Shown here in pieces: positions 38,274 to 49,630 of a DNA stretch of 59,637 nucleotides. Every line of letters begins with the position of its first letter. Positions within the stretch are counted from its first letter, which is position 1. A program made the translations under genes and the position numbers. The stretch comes from an uncultured Alphaproteobacteria bacterium (GTDB taxonomy: Bacteria > Pseudomonadota > Alphaproteobacteria > Rhodospirillales > Rhodospirillaceae): contig CACGTM010000004.1 of NCBI GenBank assembly GCA_902575965.1, forward strand, positions 1-59,637. The letters are read 5' to 3'. The notes under the pieces are model-generated. The model was given only the letters and a program-made list of their open reading frames with translations. It did no database searches and had not been told where the DNA came from.

Positions 38274-41210
38274 CTATTTTGTTATACTATCAGACCTTCG
38301 AGCAAATGGTTTAGGTATTTCTTCAAGCGACGAAGTTAATGCATGCATAATTAATTCATTCTGTTCTTTCAAGTGTATTTTCATTAATCCAGTAGCAGGG
38401 GAAGCGGCAGATGGCCTTCCTGCATAGAATGGTCTCTTAGATTTAACATCTATCTCTTCCAATGCATACTCAAGCCTTCTATCAAGAAATGTCCAAGCCC
38501 CCATATTTGCTGGTTCTTCTTGACACCAAACAACTTCAGCATTTTTATATTTAACTAATTCTTTCTTAAGTGTTTCTTTGGGCCAGGGGTACAACTGCTC
38601 TAATCTCACAATAGCTACATCTTTTATGGACTCCTTCTCCCTAACCTGAACTAAATCATAATAGATTTTCCCCGTACAGAGAATGACTCTCCTGACTTGT
38701 GAGTTAGAAACTAATTTTTTTTGTTCCCCAATTACTCTCTGAAAAAAGGACCCTGGATCCATTTCAGAAAAATTACTTATGCAGGATTTATGACGAAGAA
38801 GTGATTTAGGAGTTGTAATAATAAGAGGAAATCTTGCCCTCCTCTTAACTTGTCTTCTTAATGCATGAAAATAATTGGCTGGAGTAGTTAAATTACAAAC
38901 CTGCCAATTATCCTGTGCACACATTTGTAGATATCGCTCAATTCTTGCAGAAGAATGTTCTGGCCCTTGTCCCTCGTATCCGTGAGGAAGTAAAAGAGTT
39001 AAACCAGAAAGTCTTAACCATTTACTTTCACCAGAGGAAATAAATTGGTCTATTATCATTTGTGCACCATTTGAAAAATCTCCGAATTGTGCCTCCCACA
39101 TTACAAGAGCGTTTGGCTCTGCTAAAGAAAATCCGTATTCAAAACCAACAATAGATAACTCAGATAAAGGACTGTCAATAACTTCGAATCCTGATTGATC
39201 TTTCCTTATATTGTTTAAGGGAACAAACCTTGTCTCAGATTTTTGATCGACCAATGAAGCATGACGTTGCGAAAAGGTACCTCTCCTTGAGTCTTGACCA
39301 GATAATCTCACAGGAACCTGTTCAATTAAGAGTGACCCCCATGCAAGTGCCTCAGCTGTAGACCAATCAATATTAGCTCCTGACATGATACATTTCTTTT
39401 TGTTATCCAATTGACGTTTAAGTTTTGGATTAATTGAGAAATCATCTGGGATATTTGATAATGCTAAACCTACTTCTTTAAGCTGGTCAATATCCACACC
39501 CGTATCATGCTTTTGAAACTCTTCTTCTGCTGATAACTTATAACTAGTTAATCCTTTCCATGCACCTTCAAGCCAGTCTGCCTTATTTGGCTTGTAAGAA
39601 TCTGTAGATAAAAAGTCTTTACTCATTCTTTCTAAAAAATCAGACATCATTTTATTAGAAGAACTTTTAGAAACTAAACCCTCTTCTTCTAGCTTTTTGG
39701 CATATATTCCTCTAGTAGTAACGTGGCCACCTATTTTTTTATACATTAATGGTTGTGTAAATTTTGGCTCATCACCCTCATTGTGACCGTGCCTTCTGTA
39801 ACAAACCAAATCTATTACAACATCGGCTCCAAACTCCTGCCTGAACTCTGTCGCAATTCTTGAACAATGAATCACCGCTTCAGGGTCATCACCGTTAACA
39901 TGAAAAATTGGCGCCTCAACCATTTTTGCAACATCTGTACAATACAAACCTGATCTGCTGTATTGCGGTGTAGTGGTAAATCCTATCTGATTATTTATGA
40001 CAAAATGGATTGTACCTCCAGTTGAGTAACCTTCTAGTTGAGAAAACCCAAAACATTCTGCAATAATTCCTTGACCAGCAAATGCCGCATCACCGTGAAT
40101 AAGAAGTCCAAGAACTTTTTTCCTGTTTTTATCTCCCATGGCTTCTTGTTTTGCACGCACCTTTCCCAAAACAACAGGATCAACAACCTCCAAATGAGAT
40201 GGGTTTGCAGTTAGAGATAAGTGAACATTCTTTCCGTCGAACTCCCTATCTGCTGATGTACCCAGATGATATTTTACATCGCCAGAGCCCTCAACGTCGT
40301 CAGGGTTAGATGAATTCCCTTGAAACTCAGAAAAAATAGCAGTAAATGGCTTTCTCATGACATTCACTAAAATATTTAAACGTCCTCGGTGGGCCATCCC
40401 AAGAACTACTTGCTCAACACCTAGCTTGCTCCCAACCTTAAGAATTTGCTCTATTGCAGGCACTGAAACTTCACCACCATCTAAGCCAAACCTCTTAGTG
40501 CCAGTATATTTTGTTGCTAAAAACTTCTCAAAACCCTCTGCCTCCGTCAACCTTTCTAAGATAGTAGCTTTTCCCTTATCAGAAAAATCAGTTTGATTCC
40601 TTGCACTCTCAATTCTTTTTTGTATCCAAAATTTTTGATTGGGGTCTTGTATGTGTGAGAACTCAACACCAATTGAACCACAGTATGTGTCCTTTAGAAC
40701 CTGCATTATGTGATCAAGATTTGCTCTATCTAAACCCAGGACACCATCAAGAAAAATTTCTCTATTCCCATCTTCTTTTTTGAAACCGTATGCTTTAGGA
40801 TCAAGCTCAGGATGCAAGTCCGTTGACTGTAAATCGAGAGGATCAATTTTAGCAATCTGATGGCCACGAGCACGATAAGCCCTTATTAGTTGCAAAGCAT
40901 GTATTGAGTCTTCTGTTTGCTGAAGAAAATTATCAGTAGAGTTTTTAATACTATTATTTGAGTTTTTTTCTGCTAAAATACTTTCACTGTTCTTTAAGCC
41001 ATATTCATTATTATCATATCCATTAGTGCCTTGGTGGTTTTGAGACCAACTTGGACCACTCAGTTCTGCAATAAGACTTTCCGCATCATCACCCAATTCA
41101 AGAAATAGTGTCTTCCATGAATGGTCTACAGAATTATTATCTTCTAAAAATTTAGAATATAACTGAGAAACAAAATTTCTATTCACTCCAGTAAGCGATG
41201 TAATATCCAC
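38274..41210 (-). CDS. sucA: 2-oxoglutarate dehydrogenase E1
   Basis: 978 residues, close to the usual length. It begins at GTG (41210) with AAGGAT seven bases upstream. It shows LIRAYRARGHQIAKIDPL (about 104-121), GMAHRGRLNILVNV, the thiamine-diphosphate region HGDAAFAGQGIIAEC and NNQIGFTT, and a C-terminal HGYEGQGPEHSSARIERYLQ. It decarboxylates 2-oxoglutarate and succinylates the SucB lipoyl group. It lies 20 bases upstream of sucB and 109 bases after sucD; the AT-rich gap may hold a promoter, but I could not identify one clearly. Confidence 0.98.
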   Translation of the reverse strand: MDITSLTGVNRNFVSQLYSKFLEDNNSVDHSWKTLFLELGDDAESLIAELSGPSWSQNHQGTNGYDNNEYGLKNSESILAEKNSNNSIKNSTDNFLQQTEDSIHALQLIRAYRARGHQIAKIDPLDLQSTDLHPELDPKAYGFKKEDGNREIFLDGVLGLDRANLDHIMQVLKDTYCGSIGVEFSHIQDPNQKFWIQKRIESARNQTDFSDKGKATILERLTEAEGFEKFLATKYTGTKRFGLDGGEVSVPAIEQILKVGSKLGVEQVVLGMAHRGRLNILVNVMRKPFTAIFSEFQGNSSNPDDVEGSGDVKYHLGTSADREFDGKNVHLSLTANPSHLEVVDPVVLGKVRAKQEAMGDKNRKKVLGLLIHGDAAFAGQGIIAECFGFSQLEGYSTGGTIHFVINNQIGFTTTPQYSRSGLYCTDVAKMVEAPIFHVNGDDPEAVIHCSRIATEFRQEFGADVVIDLVCYRRHGHNEGDEPKFTQPLMYKKIGGHVTTRGIYAKKLEEEGLVSKSSSNKMMSDFLERMSKDFLSTDSYKPNKADWLEGAWKGLTSYKLSAEEEFQKHDTGVDIDQLKEVGLALSNIPDDFSINPKLKRQLDNKKKCIMSGANIDWSTAEALAWGSLLIEQVPVRLSGQDSRRGTFSQRHASLVDQKSETRFVPLNNIRKDQSGFEVIDSPLSELSIVGFEYGFSLAEPNALVMWEAQFGDFSNGAQMIIDQFISSGESKWLRLSGLTLLLPHGYEGQGPEHSSARIERYLQMCAQDNWQVCNLTTPANYFHALRRQVKRRARFPLIITTPKSLLRHKSCISNFSEMDPGSFFQRVIGEQKKLVSNSQVRRVILCTGKIYYDLVQVREKESIKDVAIVRLEQLYPWPKETLKKELVKYKNAEVVWCQEEPANMGAWTFLDRRLEYALEEIDVKSKRPFYAGRPSAASPATGLMKIHLKEQNELIMHALTSSLEEIPKPFARRSDSITK

Positions 41211-41319
41211 AACACTAATCCTTATAAATTAACTTTTAAAAACATTCTAAAAGCTATATGTAAAACAATATAAATACATAATTTTTTATATTTAAGAAAT
41301 TTAAATTTATTATAAAAAC

Positions 41320-42195
41320 TTAGCCTTTCATCGCTCTTAACATAGTTGAGCCCAAAGCAGCTGGACTCTCAGCAACATGGATACCGGCCGATTTCATAGC
41401 CTCAATCTTTGAATCAGCAGTGCCTTGCCCCCCGGAAATTATCGCCCCCGCATGCCCCATTCGTTTACCTGGTGGAGCTGTAATTCCAGCAACAAATCCA
41501 CAAACAGGCTTTTTAACTTTCGAGGATTTGTAGAATTCAGCAGCCTCTTCCTCAGCAGTGCCTCCAATCTCTCCAATCATAATTATACCTTCAGTTTCCT
41601 CATCAGATAAAAATAAATCAAGACAATCTATAAAATTAGTTCCATTTATTGGGTCACCACCAATACCTATACATGTTGTCTGCCCCAATCCGCTTGCTGT
41701 TGTTTGACCAACAGCTTCATAAGTTAAGGTGCCTGACCTTGAAACAACACCAATCTTTCCTCTCTTATGAATATGACCAGGCATTATACCAATTTTACAT
41801 TCCCCGGGAGTTATTATCCCTGGGCAATTGGGACCAATTAATCTTGTATTTGAATTAGAAAGCACACTTTTAACCTTAACCATATCTAATACTGGTATTC
41901 CCTCAGTGATACAAACCACAAGAGGAATCTCAGCATCAATTGCTTCTAAAATTGCATCTGCTGCAAAAGGAGGAGGGACATAAATCACTGAGGCATTTGC
42001 CCCCGTTTCTTCAACCGCCTGTTTAACCGTGTCAAAAATTGGAAGGTTTAGGTGCTTTCTTCCTCCTTTTCCAGGAGTAACCCCACCAACCATTTTTGTA
42101 CCATAATTAATTGACTGCTGGGAGTGAAATGTCCCTTGGCTACCAGTAAACCCCTGACATATTAATTTTGTGCTACTATTAACTAAAACAGACAT
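41320..42195 (-). CDS. sucD: succinyl-CoA synthetase alpha subunit
   Basis: 291 residues. The CoA-binding Rossmann domain begins with [14 protein letters not shown], followed by [30 protein letters not shown] and the phosphohistidine loop [14 protein letters not shown]. Together with SucC it makes ATP or GTP from succinyl-CoA. It follows sucC with a two-base gap. Confidence 0.98.
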   Translation of the reverse strand: MSVLVNSSTKLICQGFTGSQGTFHSQQSINYGTKMVGGVTPGKGGRKHLNLPIFDTVKQAVEETGANASVIYVPPPFAADAILEAIDAEIPLVVCITEGIPVLDMVKVKSVLSNSNTRLIGPNCPGIITPGECKIGIMPGHIHKRGKIGVVSRSGTLTYEAVGQTTASGLGQTTCIGIGGDPINGTNFIDCLDLFLSDEETEGIIMIGEIGGTAEEEAAEFYKSSKVKKPVCGFVAGITAPPGKRMGHAGAIISGGQGTADSKIEAMKSAGIHVAESPAALGSTMLRAMKG

Positions 42196-42197
42196 AT

Positions 42198-43394
42198 CTA
42201 TTCACCCTCTACAGCCGCTACAACTTTGGCAGCAGCATCAGCTAAATCATAAGCGGAAATTATGTCTAAATTTGATTCCTTCATGATTTTTTTTCCGAGG
42301 TCAACATTTGTTCCCTCAAGCCTAACAACCAATGGAACTTCCAACTTTACCTCTTTTGCGGCAGCAACTACTCCCTCCGCAATAACATCGCATCTCATTA
42401 TACCACCAAAAATATTAACAAGAATACCTTGTACGTTTGGATCAGATAAAATTATTTTAAAGGCAGTTGTAACCTTTTCCTTTGTAGCACCTCCGCCTAC
42501 ATCTAAAAAATTCGCAGGATCAGCGCCATTGATTTTAATTATATCCATGGTAGACATTGCTAAACCAGCCCCGTTAACCATACAACCTATTGAGCCATCT
42601 AACTTTATATAATTTAAATCATGCTTTGAAGCCTCTAGCTCCATAGGATCTTCTTCATCTTCGTCTCTAAGCTCTAGAATATCTGACTGTCTAAACAAAG
42701 CATTTGTGTCAAAGTTCATTTTTGCATCCAGAGGCAAAACGTCACCATTCTTTGTAACAACAAGGGGATTAATTTCTAAAAGAGAAGAGTCAGTGCTACA
42801 AAAAGCATCATAGAGTGAAACAATGAGAGCCCCACAAGACTTAAAGCTTTTACCACTTAATCCAAGTGCAAACGCTATATTTCTGCAATGAAACGGAAGT
42901 ATACCAGTTGCTGGGTCAACAGATTGATAAAAAATCTTTTCGGGAGTGTTGCTTGCAACTTCCTCGATATTAACACCGCCTTCTGTCGATGCCATGAAAG
43001 TAGTTTTACCAGTGGCCCTATCAATTAGAATTGCCAAATATAATTCATTTTCAATTTCGCATCCTTCTTCTACATATACACCCTTAACCTTTTTTCCAGC
43101 CAAACCAGTTTGGTGGGTAATTAATGTTTTACCTATCATATCTTCAGCGTGCTCTCTAACTTTAGAAGAAGATTTACAAACTCTTACCCCACCCATATCT
43201 GAAAGACTGCCTTCTTTAAATTTTCCCTTACCCCGTCCACCAGCGTGAATCTGTGACTTAACAACTATTACATTTGTTTTCATTTTAGATGCGATCATTT
43301 CAGCTTCGGAAGCGGAAAAAGCCATCTCGCCTCTCAATACTGGAACATTAAACTTCTTCAGAATTTGCTTTGCTTGATACTCATGAATATTCAT
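42198..43394 (-). CDS. sucC: succinyl-CoA synthetase beta subunit
   Basis: 398 residues. It starts [18 protein letters not shown] (the ATP-grasp N-terminus), with [30 protein letters not shown] and, near the end, GGGATKEKV and [16 protein letters not shown]. It binds the nucleotide and succinate. It lies between mdh (26 bases upstream) and sucD, in the common alphaproteobacterial mdh-sucC-sucD order. Confidence 0.98.
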   Translation of the reverse strand: MNIHEYQAKQILKKFNVPVLRGEMAFSASEAEMIASKMKTNVIVVKSQIHAGGRGKGKFKEGSLSDMGGVRVCKSSSKVREHAEDMIGKTLITHQTGLAGKKVKGVYVEEGCEIENELYLAILIDRATGKTTFMASTEGGVNIEEVASNTPEKIFYQSVDPATGILPFHCRNIAFALGLSGKSFKSCGALIVSLYDAFCSTDSSLLEINPLVVTKNGDVLPLDAKMNFDTNALFRQSDILELRDEDEEDPMELEASKHDLNYIKLDGSIGCMVNGAGLAMSTMDIIKINGADPANFLDVGGGATKEKVTTAFKIILSDPNVQGILVNIFGGIMRCDVIAEGVVAAAKEVKLEVPLVVRLEGTNVDLGKKIMKESNLDIISAYDLADAAAKVVAAVEGE

Positions 43395-43420
43395 AGGTTA
43401 ATTCCTAGAGAAAAATAAAA

Positions 43421-44386
<966 letters not shown>

Positions 44387-44506
44387 TTAACCTCGATAAA
44401 TTTTAAAGTTTTACAATTTCAATCCTGTGGTACCCTGAAAAAACAACTCGGGCAAGAGTGAAGGCTATTAATTATAATATTAATTTAAAATGCTATTATT
44501 TAGGTA

Positions 44507-45625
44507 TCAAAAAATTGTGTGTTTTTGTCTTAAATAATCATTTGACTGCATCTCGACTAGCCTAGATATAGTTCGCTGGAACTCAAACTGCCAATCACTA
44601 CCACTATAAATCTTTTCAACCAAGCATTCACTTGAGCAAATAAGGACGCATTTTTTTTCATATAAAGCATCAACTAATATTACAAACCTTCTTGCAACAT
44701 CTCTCTGCTCAACAGTCATTGATGGGACTCCTTCTAGTATTACTGTAGTATAATTTAATGCAATTTGGAGATAATCATTAGTGCCAAGTGGCTGATTGCA
44801 AAGATCATTAAATGTGAACCTTGCAACTTTATGTGCTGCGATAGGGATTCTAATCTTTCTGCCATTAACAATCAAATAATCACTCTTATAAGGAGCATCA
44901 TCAGTAAGCTTTCTCCATATTTCATCAATAGATTTTGTTGTATTGGAATGTATTGGTGTAAAAAAAATTTTTTCTCCTACAATCCTTCCTCGCCTATAGT
45001 CTCGGGGAATATCCAAATTAATCACTTTCATCTTTTTTTTGATTAAATTGATAAAAGGCATAAACCTCTCTCTTTGAAGGCCATCTTTATAAAGGTCAGA
45101 TGGGGGACGATTGGAAGTCGTAAAAACAACTAACCCAGTTTCAAACATCCTTTTAAAGACCTTATCAATAATCATTGCATCTGCAATATCGCGAATTTCC
45201 ATTTCGTCAATGCATACTAAAATTTTCTTATTACAAATTTTATCAACTACCTTATTGATAGGGTTTTCAAGGGATCCTTTTGAACTTTTTCTAGACCTGT
45301 TAAGCTCCAAGTGAACATCTCTCATTAGCTCATGAAAATGCATTCTAAGAGATATTTTTGGGACTGATTCAGCTAACATATCCATGAACATTGTCTTACC
45401 TATTCCGACACCCCCATAGGTATATAAACTTTTTGGAATGTTTCTGTCTTTAGAGCCAAATATTGGCAACCATCCCCAATTAAATATTTTATTAAATTCG
45501 TGTTGGTATTTTGATAAATCTTTATATAAGCTATCAATTGATTGAATAAAATTTTCTTGAAGATTATCATGTATTAGAATGTTCCTTTCTATCAATTTCT
45601 TATAACTTATCAGCGGACTTGTCAT
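44507..45625 (-). CDS. zapE: cell division protein ZapE (AFG1-like ATPase)
   Basis: 372 residues. Walker A is GGVGIGKTMFMD (about 72-83), Walker B is ILVCIDEMEIRDIADAM, and sensor 1 is VVFTTSNRPP, matching the AFG1/ZapE ATPase family. In Escherichia coli ZapE acts on the Z ring under low oxygen; in mitochondria the homolog AFG1/LACE1 helps turn over respiratory complex subunits, which makes its place between sdh and mdh suggestive. The ATG at 45623-45625 overlaps the possible start of the divergent small lipoprotein frame. Confidence 0.93.
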   Translation of the reverse strand: MTSPLISYKKLIERNILIHDNLQENFIQSIDSLYKDLSKYQHEFNKIFNWGWLPIFGSKDRNIPKSLYTYGGVGIGKTMFMDMLAESVPKISLRMHFHELMRDVHLELNRSRKSSKGSLENPINKVVDKICNKKILVCIDEMEIRDIADAMIIDKVFKRMFETGLVVFTTSNRPPSDLYKDGLQRERFMPFINLIKKKMKVINLDIPRDYRRGRIVGEKIFFTPIHSNTTKSIDEIWRKLTDDAPYKSDYLIVNGRKIRIPIAAHKVARFTFNDLCNQPLGTNDYLQIALNYTTVILEGVPSMTVEQRDVARRFVILVDALYEKKCVLICSSECLVEKIYSGSDWQFEFQRTISRLVEMQSNDYLRQKHTIF

Positions 45626-45956
45626 TATTCTTAAACTTTTCTCTATATATCACAAAACTAAACCTGCTCTTCGTTTCCTACCATTTCTTTCAATATGCTT
45701 TGTAAGTTCATGCTCTAATAACCCATTTATTGATGGCAGAAGAAATGCAGGGTCGACAGAAAATATTGGGCCATCAAATTTAGATCGAGTCGCAATTTGT
45801 TACAACTATAGACTCACTAAACCTGAAAAAATTATTTTACTTGCAAGATCGGAGTGTGAAAAGACAAATAGAAAGCCTGTATTTGAAAGAAATGAGGCTT
45901 ATAGCTGCTCCATTATTAACCCGTCTAGAGCCTATTTTAAATGCATTCCAAAGTAA
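45624..45956 (+). CDS. small lipoprotein, probable gene without canonical start
   Basis: This frame is open from 45606 to a TAA at 45954-45956 and contains no ATG, GTG or TTG, so normal gene finders miss it. From ATT at 45624 it gives 110 residues. The translation has a basic stretch (HKTKPALR), a hydrophobic core (FLPFLSICFV) and a lipobox-like SSC with Cys30. After it come SNLDRVAICYNYRLTKPEK, LARSECEK and SIINPSRAYFKC. From memory this pattern (DR-A-CYN, then A--EC, then C----P-RA-F-C) matches a small conserved lipoprotein of Alphaproteobacteria; I could not search. GCGGA lies about six bases before the ATT. The start remains uncertain; a start lost by mutation or an upstream indel are alternatives. 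Confidence 0.6.
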   Translation: MILKLFSIYHKTKPALRFLPFLSICFVSSCSNNPFIDGRRNAGSTENIGPSNLDRVAICYNYRLTKPEKIILLARSECEKTNRKPVFERNEAYSCSIINPSRAYFKCIPK

Positions 45957-45975
45957 TAATTTGGTTTTTAGAAGA

Positions 45976-46758
45976 TTAACCAAGGCGCTCTACCATCTTA
46001 GATTTTATACTAGCTATAGCCTTAGCAGGATTTAAACCTTTTGGACACGCATTTGTACAATTCATGATAGTGTGACATCTATAAAGCTTAAAGGGGTCCT
46101 CAAGTTGATCTAATCTTTCGCCCAAAGCCTCGTCTCGACTGTCGTTTATCCACCTTGCAGCTTGAAGGAGGACAGCCGGCCCCAGGTATCTATCTCCATT
46201 CCACCAATAACTTGGGCAACTAGTTGAACAGCAGAAGCATAAAATACACTCCCACAACCCGTCTAATTTTTCTCTTTCCTTTGGCGATTGCTTTCTTTCT
46301 TCGCTTGCAGGAGGGGGAGTGTCAGATTTCATCCAAGGCTCTATTGAGTTTAATTGTGCATAAACATGATTAACATCAGGAACTAGATCTTTTACAACTG
46401 GAAGATGAGGAAGTGGGTAAATTTTTACATTCTCTTTGCATTCACTAATTGGCTTTAAACAAGCGAGGGTATTACGTCCATCTATATTCATTGCACAAGA
46501 CCCACATATACCCTCTCTGCAAGAACGCCTTAAAGTTAAGGAGGAGTCTATTTCATCTTTTATTTTTAGGAGTGCATCAAGTACCATTGGTCCACAGCTA
46601 TCCAGATCAATTTGAAAAGAATCAACACTAGGATTCTCTTCTTTGTCAGGGTCATATCTATAAACAAAAAACCTCTTTGGGTTTTTTAAATTACCATTCG
46701 CGTGAAATGTTTTACCCTCAACCACTCTCGATTTTTTAGGTAATGCAAACTCAACCAT
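45976..46758 (-). CDS. sdhB: succinate dehydrogenase iron-sulfur subunit
   Basis: 260 residues. The 2Fe-2S cluster is bound by CREGICGSC and a later Cys (about 80-100), the 4Fe-4S by [12 protein letters not shown] and the 3Fe-4S by [17 protein letters not shown]. The N-terminal [14 protein letters not shown] is the usual alphaproteobacterial form. It passes electrons from the flavoprotein to quinone. It follows sdhA by 8 bases. Confidence 0.98.
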   Translation of the reverse strand: MVEFALPKKSRVVEGKTFHANGNLKNPKRFFVYRYDPDKEENPSVDSFQIDLDSCGPMVLDALLKIKDEIDSSLTLRRSCREGICGSCAMNIDGRNTLACLKPISECKENVKIYPLPHLPVVKDLVPDVNHVYAQLNSIEPWMKSDTPPPASEERKQSPKEREKLDGLWECILCFCCSTSCPSYWWNGDRYLGPAVLLQAARWINDSRDEALGERLDQLEDPFKLYRCHTIMNCTNACPKGLNPAKAIASIKSKMVERLG

Positions 46759-46766
46759 TAACCCTC

Positions 46767-48551
46767 CTAGTAAACCCTCGCCTTTGGTTCGATATAATTC
46801 ACATCTTGCGATAATGTAAAGTTGTGAACAGGCCTATAATCAAGGTCAACAGACCAATCTTCATTTACATAAGCAAGAGTATGCTTCATCCATTCATCAT
46901 CATCTCTATCAGGGAAGTCTTCATGTGCATGGGCACCCCTGCTTTCTTGCCTTGCTTCAGCCCCAACTATTGTTGTTAAGGCACAGGCAATTAAATTATC
47001 AAGCTCCAGAGCTTCAATCAGGTCAGTATTAAATATTAGGCTATTATCACTAATGGATAATTCTTTAAATGACCGAGCTACTTCTAGTATCTTTTCACAA
47101 CCTTCCTCTAGTGATTTTGAGGTTCTAAATACAGCTGCATCATTTTGCATTGCAACCTGCAAATTACTTCTAATTTCAGATGTTCTTAATTTCCCGTTGG
47201 CAAACCTTATTTTTTCCAAACGCGACAGGGCAAATTTTTCTGAGTCTATTGGTAATTTTGGTAGTTTTTCACCAGATTTTATTATTTCAGAACATCGTAA
47301 TGCTGCGGCTCTTCCAAAAACTACTATATCTAACAGTGAATTTGTTCCTAACCTGTTTGCCCCATGAACAGAAACCGATGCACATTCTCCAACTGCCATC
47401 AACCCTGGAAAAACTCTATCTGGATCTTCTTTAGTCGGGCTTAATACCTCCCCAAAATAATTTGTTGGAATTCCCCCCATATTGTAATGAACTGTTGGAA
47501 GAACTGGGATCGGCTCAATAGTGGCGTCAACACCAGCAAAAATTTTTGCCGTTTCAGTTATTCCAGGCAACCTCTCATAAAGAACTTCAGGTCCTAGATG
47601 CTCAAGATGAAGCATTATGTGATCCTTGTTTTTTCCAACTCCACGACCCTCTCTTATCTCCATTGTCATAGCCCGTGATACAACATCTCTTGAAGCAAGA
47701 TCTTTTGCTGTAGGAGCATAACGCTCCATAAAACGCTCGCCTTCAGAATTCGTCAGGTACCCACCTTCTCCCCTTGCTCCTTCAGTTATCAGGACTCCTG
47801 CACCATAAATCCCTGTAGGGTGGAATTGAACAAATTCCATATCTTGAAGAGGTAAACCTGCCCTTGCAACCATTCCGTTACCATCACCTGTGCAAGTATG
47901 AGCTGAAGTGCAAGAAAAGTAACTTCTTCCATACCCGCCGGTAGCTAAAACAACCTGGTGAGCTTGAAAACGATGTATATCACCTGTTGCCATTTCAAGA
48001 GCAATAACTCCATAACAGCTATCACCGTCAGTGATTAGATCAAGAGCAAAGAATTCAATAAAAAACTCAGCCTTATGTTTTAGGCTTTGTTGATAAAGAG
48101 TATGAAGTATTGCATGTCCAGTTCTATCAGCAGCAGCGCAAGCCCTTTGAACAGGTGCTTCCCCATAATCTCTCATATGCCCACCAAATGGCCTTTGATA
48201 AATTTTCCCATCTTCAGTCCTAGAAAATGGAACGCCGTAATGCTCTAATTCTCTTACAGCTGGAATTGCCTCTCTACACATATACTCTATGGCATCCTGA
48301 TCACCAAGCCAATCAGAGCCTTTGACGGTGTCATACATATGCCATTCCCATTTATCTTCTGCCATATTACCCAATGCTGCACCAACGCCTCCTTGTGCTG
48401 CAACTGTATGACTCCGCGTAGGAAAAACTTTTGTAATACAAGCAGTCTTTAATCCCTTTTCAACCATACCAAAAGTTGCTCTTAAGCCAGCTCCACCTGC
48501 ACCTACGACAATGACATCATAATGATGATCAATAATGTTATATTTTACCAT
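46767..48551 (-). CDS. sdhA: succinate dehydrogenase flavoprotein subunit
   Basis: 594 residues. FAD site [15 protein letters not shown], the covalent-flavin His in [10 protein letters not shown], the active-site [22 protein letters not shown] and [18 protein letters not shown], and a C-terminal [13 protein letters not shown]. It oxidises succinate to fumarate in complex II. It follows sdhD by one base in the sdhC-D-A-B order. Confidence 0.98.
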   Translation of the reverse strand: MVKYNIIDHHYDVIVVGAGGAGLRATFGMVEKGLKTACITKVFPTRSHTVAAQGGVGAALGNMAEDKWEWHMYDTVKGSDWLGDQDAIEYMCREAIPAVRELEHYGVPFSRTEDGKIYQRPFGGHMRDYGEAPVQRACAAADRTGHAILHTLYQQSLKHKAEFFIEFFALDLITDGDSCYGVIALEMATGDIHRFQAHQVVLATGGYGRSYFSCTSAHTCTGDGNGMVARAGLPLQDMEFVQFHPTGIYGAGVLITEGARGEGGYLTNSEGERFMERYAPTAKDLASRDVVSRAMTMEIREGRGVGKNKDHIMLHLEHLGPEVLYERLPGITETAKIFAGVDATIEPIPVLPTVHYNMGGIPTNYFGEVLSPTKEDPDRVFPGLMAVGECASVSVHGANRLGTNSLLDIVVFGRAAALRCSEIIKSGEKLPKLPIDSEKFALSRLEKIRFANGKLRTSEIRSNLQVAMQNDAAVFRTSKSLEEGCEKILEVARSFKELSISDNSLIFNTDLIEALELDNLIACALTTIVGAEARQESRGAHAHEDFPDRDDDEWMKHTLAYVNEDWSVDLDYRPVHNFTLSQDVNYIEPKARVY

Positions 48552-48553
48552 TA

Positions 48554-48952
48554 CTAAAGACTTTCAAAAATAATTCTCAGGACAGACACAATGCCTAAAG
48601 TTGCCAAAAGGTATGAAATGAACTTTGTCACTATTAACAAGGTTCTTCTGATAGTGATATTAGATATATAGTCTTCAACCACAACTTGGATTCCTAGCTG
48701 ACCGTGATGAAAAGAAACCAATAAAAAAAGTATCATAAGGGTCCCAGAAATTGGACTACTAAGCCATGTAATAAATTCAAGATGACCTTCAAGTGATAGT
48801 GTAACAAGTGAAAAAACAAGCCAAAAAGTTAGAGGAAGCAATGCTAATGCAGTAACTCTTTGGGCAAGCCAATGATGTGTCCCTTCCTTGGCCGACCCCA
48901 TACCCCTTGCATGTCGAAGGTGTGATCTAAATTGAGAGGAACCATCAATCAT
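48554..48952 (-). CDS. sdhD: succinate dehydrogenase membrane anchor subunit D
   Basis: 132 residues with three membrane helices. The first begins near [19 protein letters not shown] (the quinone-site region), the second contains [15 protein letters not shown] with the heme-ligand His of SdhD, and the third is [16 protein letters not shown]. It anchors complex II and binds ubiquinone with SdhC. The start follows directly on the sdhC stop. Confidence 0.96.
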   Translation of the reverse strand: MIDGSSQFRSHLRHARGMGSAKEGTHHWLAQRVTALALLPLTFWLVFSLVTLSLEGHLEFITWLSSPISGTLMILFLLVSFHHGQLGIQVVVEDYISNITIRRTLLIVTKFISYLLATLGIVSVLRIIFESL

Positions 48953-49342
48953 CTAAATTAAATCCCTGAGAGCAAAAAACCAAACTAATATAGTTAAAAT
49001 AATTGAAGAAAATAATACGGTATAATCAGCTAGCATTGTCTTTTTCAAATCAAAATTCATACCTATATCCCAAAATAGATGTCTTATCCCATTACACAAA
49101 TGATAAAATAGAGCCACTGAAAAGCCAAAAAGAACTAACTTACCTAGCCAAAAGTTCAAAAATAAAGAGAACAAGTTATACTCTTCCTCTCCGAGCGCAG
49201 CAGAAAATACCCAAAGGGTCAGTAATACAATCCCCAATGTCAAACTTACACCAGTTATACGATGAGAAATTGAGAGCAGAGCTGTCAAAGGCAAATTATA
49301 GACCTGCAAATGAGGAGATAAAGGTCTATGAGGTATTTTCAT
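48953..49342 (-). CDS. sdhC: succinate dehydrogenase cytochrome b556 subunit C
   Basis: 129 residues with three membrane helices. RPLSPHLQVYNLPLTALLSI and SHRITGV form the family signature at the N-terminus, and HLCNGIRHLFWDIG holds the conserved heme-ligand His. It is the first gene of the sdhCDAB operon, with a candidate promoter about 35-90 bases upstream. Confidence 0.96.
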   Translation of the reverse strand: MKIPHRPLSPHLQVYNLPLTALLSISHRITGVSLTLGIVLLTLWVFSAALGEEEYNLFSLFLNFWLGKLVLFGFSVALFYHLCNGIRHLFWDIGMNFDLKKTMLADYTVLFSSIILTILVWFFALRDLI

Positions 49343-49375
49343 AATCTTTCTGCTATATCCGTTCTATAAATGTGT

Positions 49376-49427
49376 ATTATACTTGAAATAATCGTGCATA
49401 ACTACCCTCAGGAGAGCTATTAGTCAA
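49376..49427 (-). promoter_or_regulatory. candidate promoter elements upstream of sdhCDAB
   Basis: On the minus strand a perfect TATAAT lies at 49381-49376, 34 bases before the sdhC start, with only a weak -35 (TAGTTA) 17 bases upstream. A separate TTGACT at 49427-49422 is too far from it (40 bases) to form one promoter, but could pair with another -10. The 288-base gap between sdhC and the divergent methyltransferase contains no gene that I can support. Confidence 0.35.
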
Positions 49428-49630
49428 CAAACTCTGACTTAATATAATGAAGTTTAAAAACAAGATAAAAAATATATTTAAAAACTCACATATAATAGGT
49501 ATTTCCATGCCCTTAGTAATAAAACTCTAGTTTATTTTTCAAATTTTTAGCGTTAAAGTGTTCTTATCGTATACCTGTTAATGTTTACAGCTTAAGATAA
49601 AATTCAGAAAAGTTTAGATTGGAGATTAGC

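Noticed and set aside
45841..46035. Plus-strand 64-codon frame starting at TTG
   Set aside because: It overlaps both the lipoprotein frame and the 3' end of sdhB, and the translation lacks any recognisable pattern; the neighbouring frame is the protein-like one.
49447..49530. 27-codon ATG frame in the sdhC/methyltransferase gap
   Set aside because: Lysine/asparagine-rich translation from AT-rich DNA, no ribosome-binding site; expected by chance.
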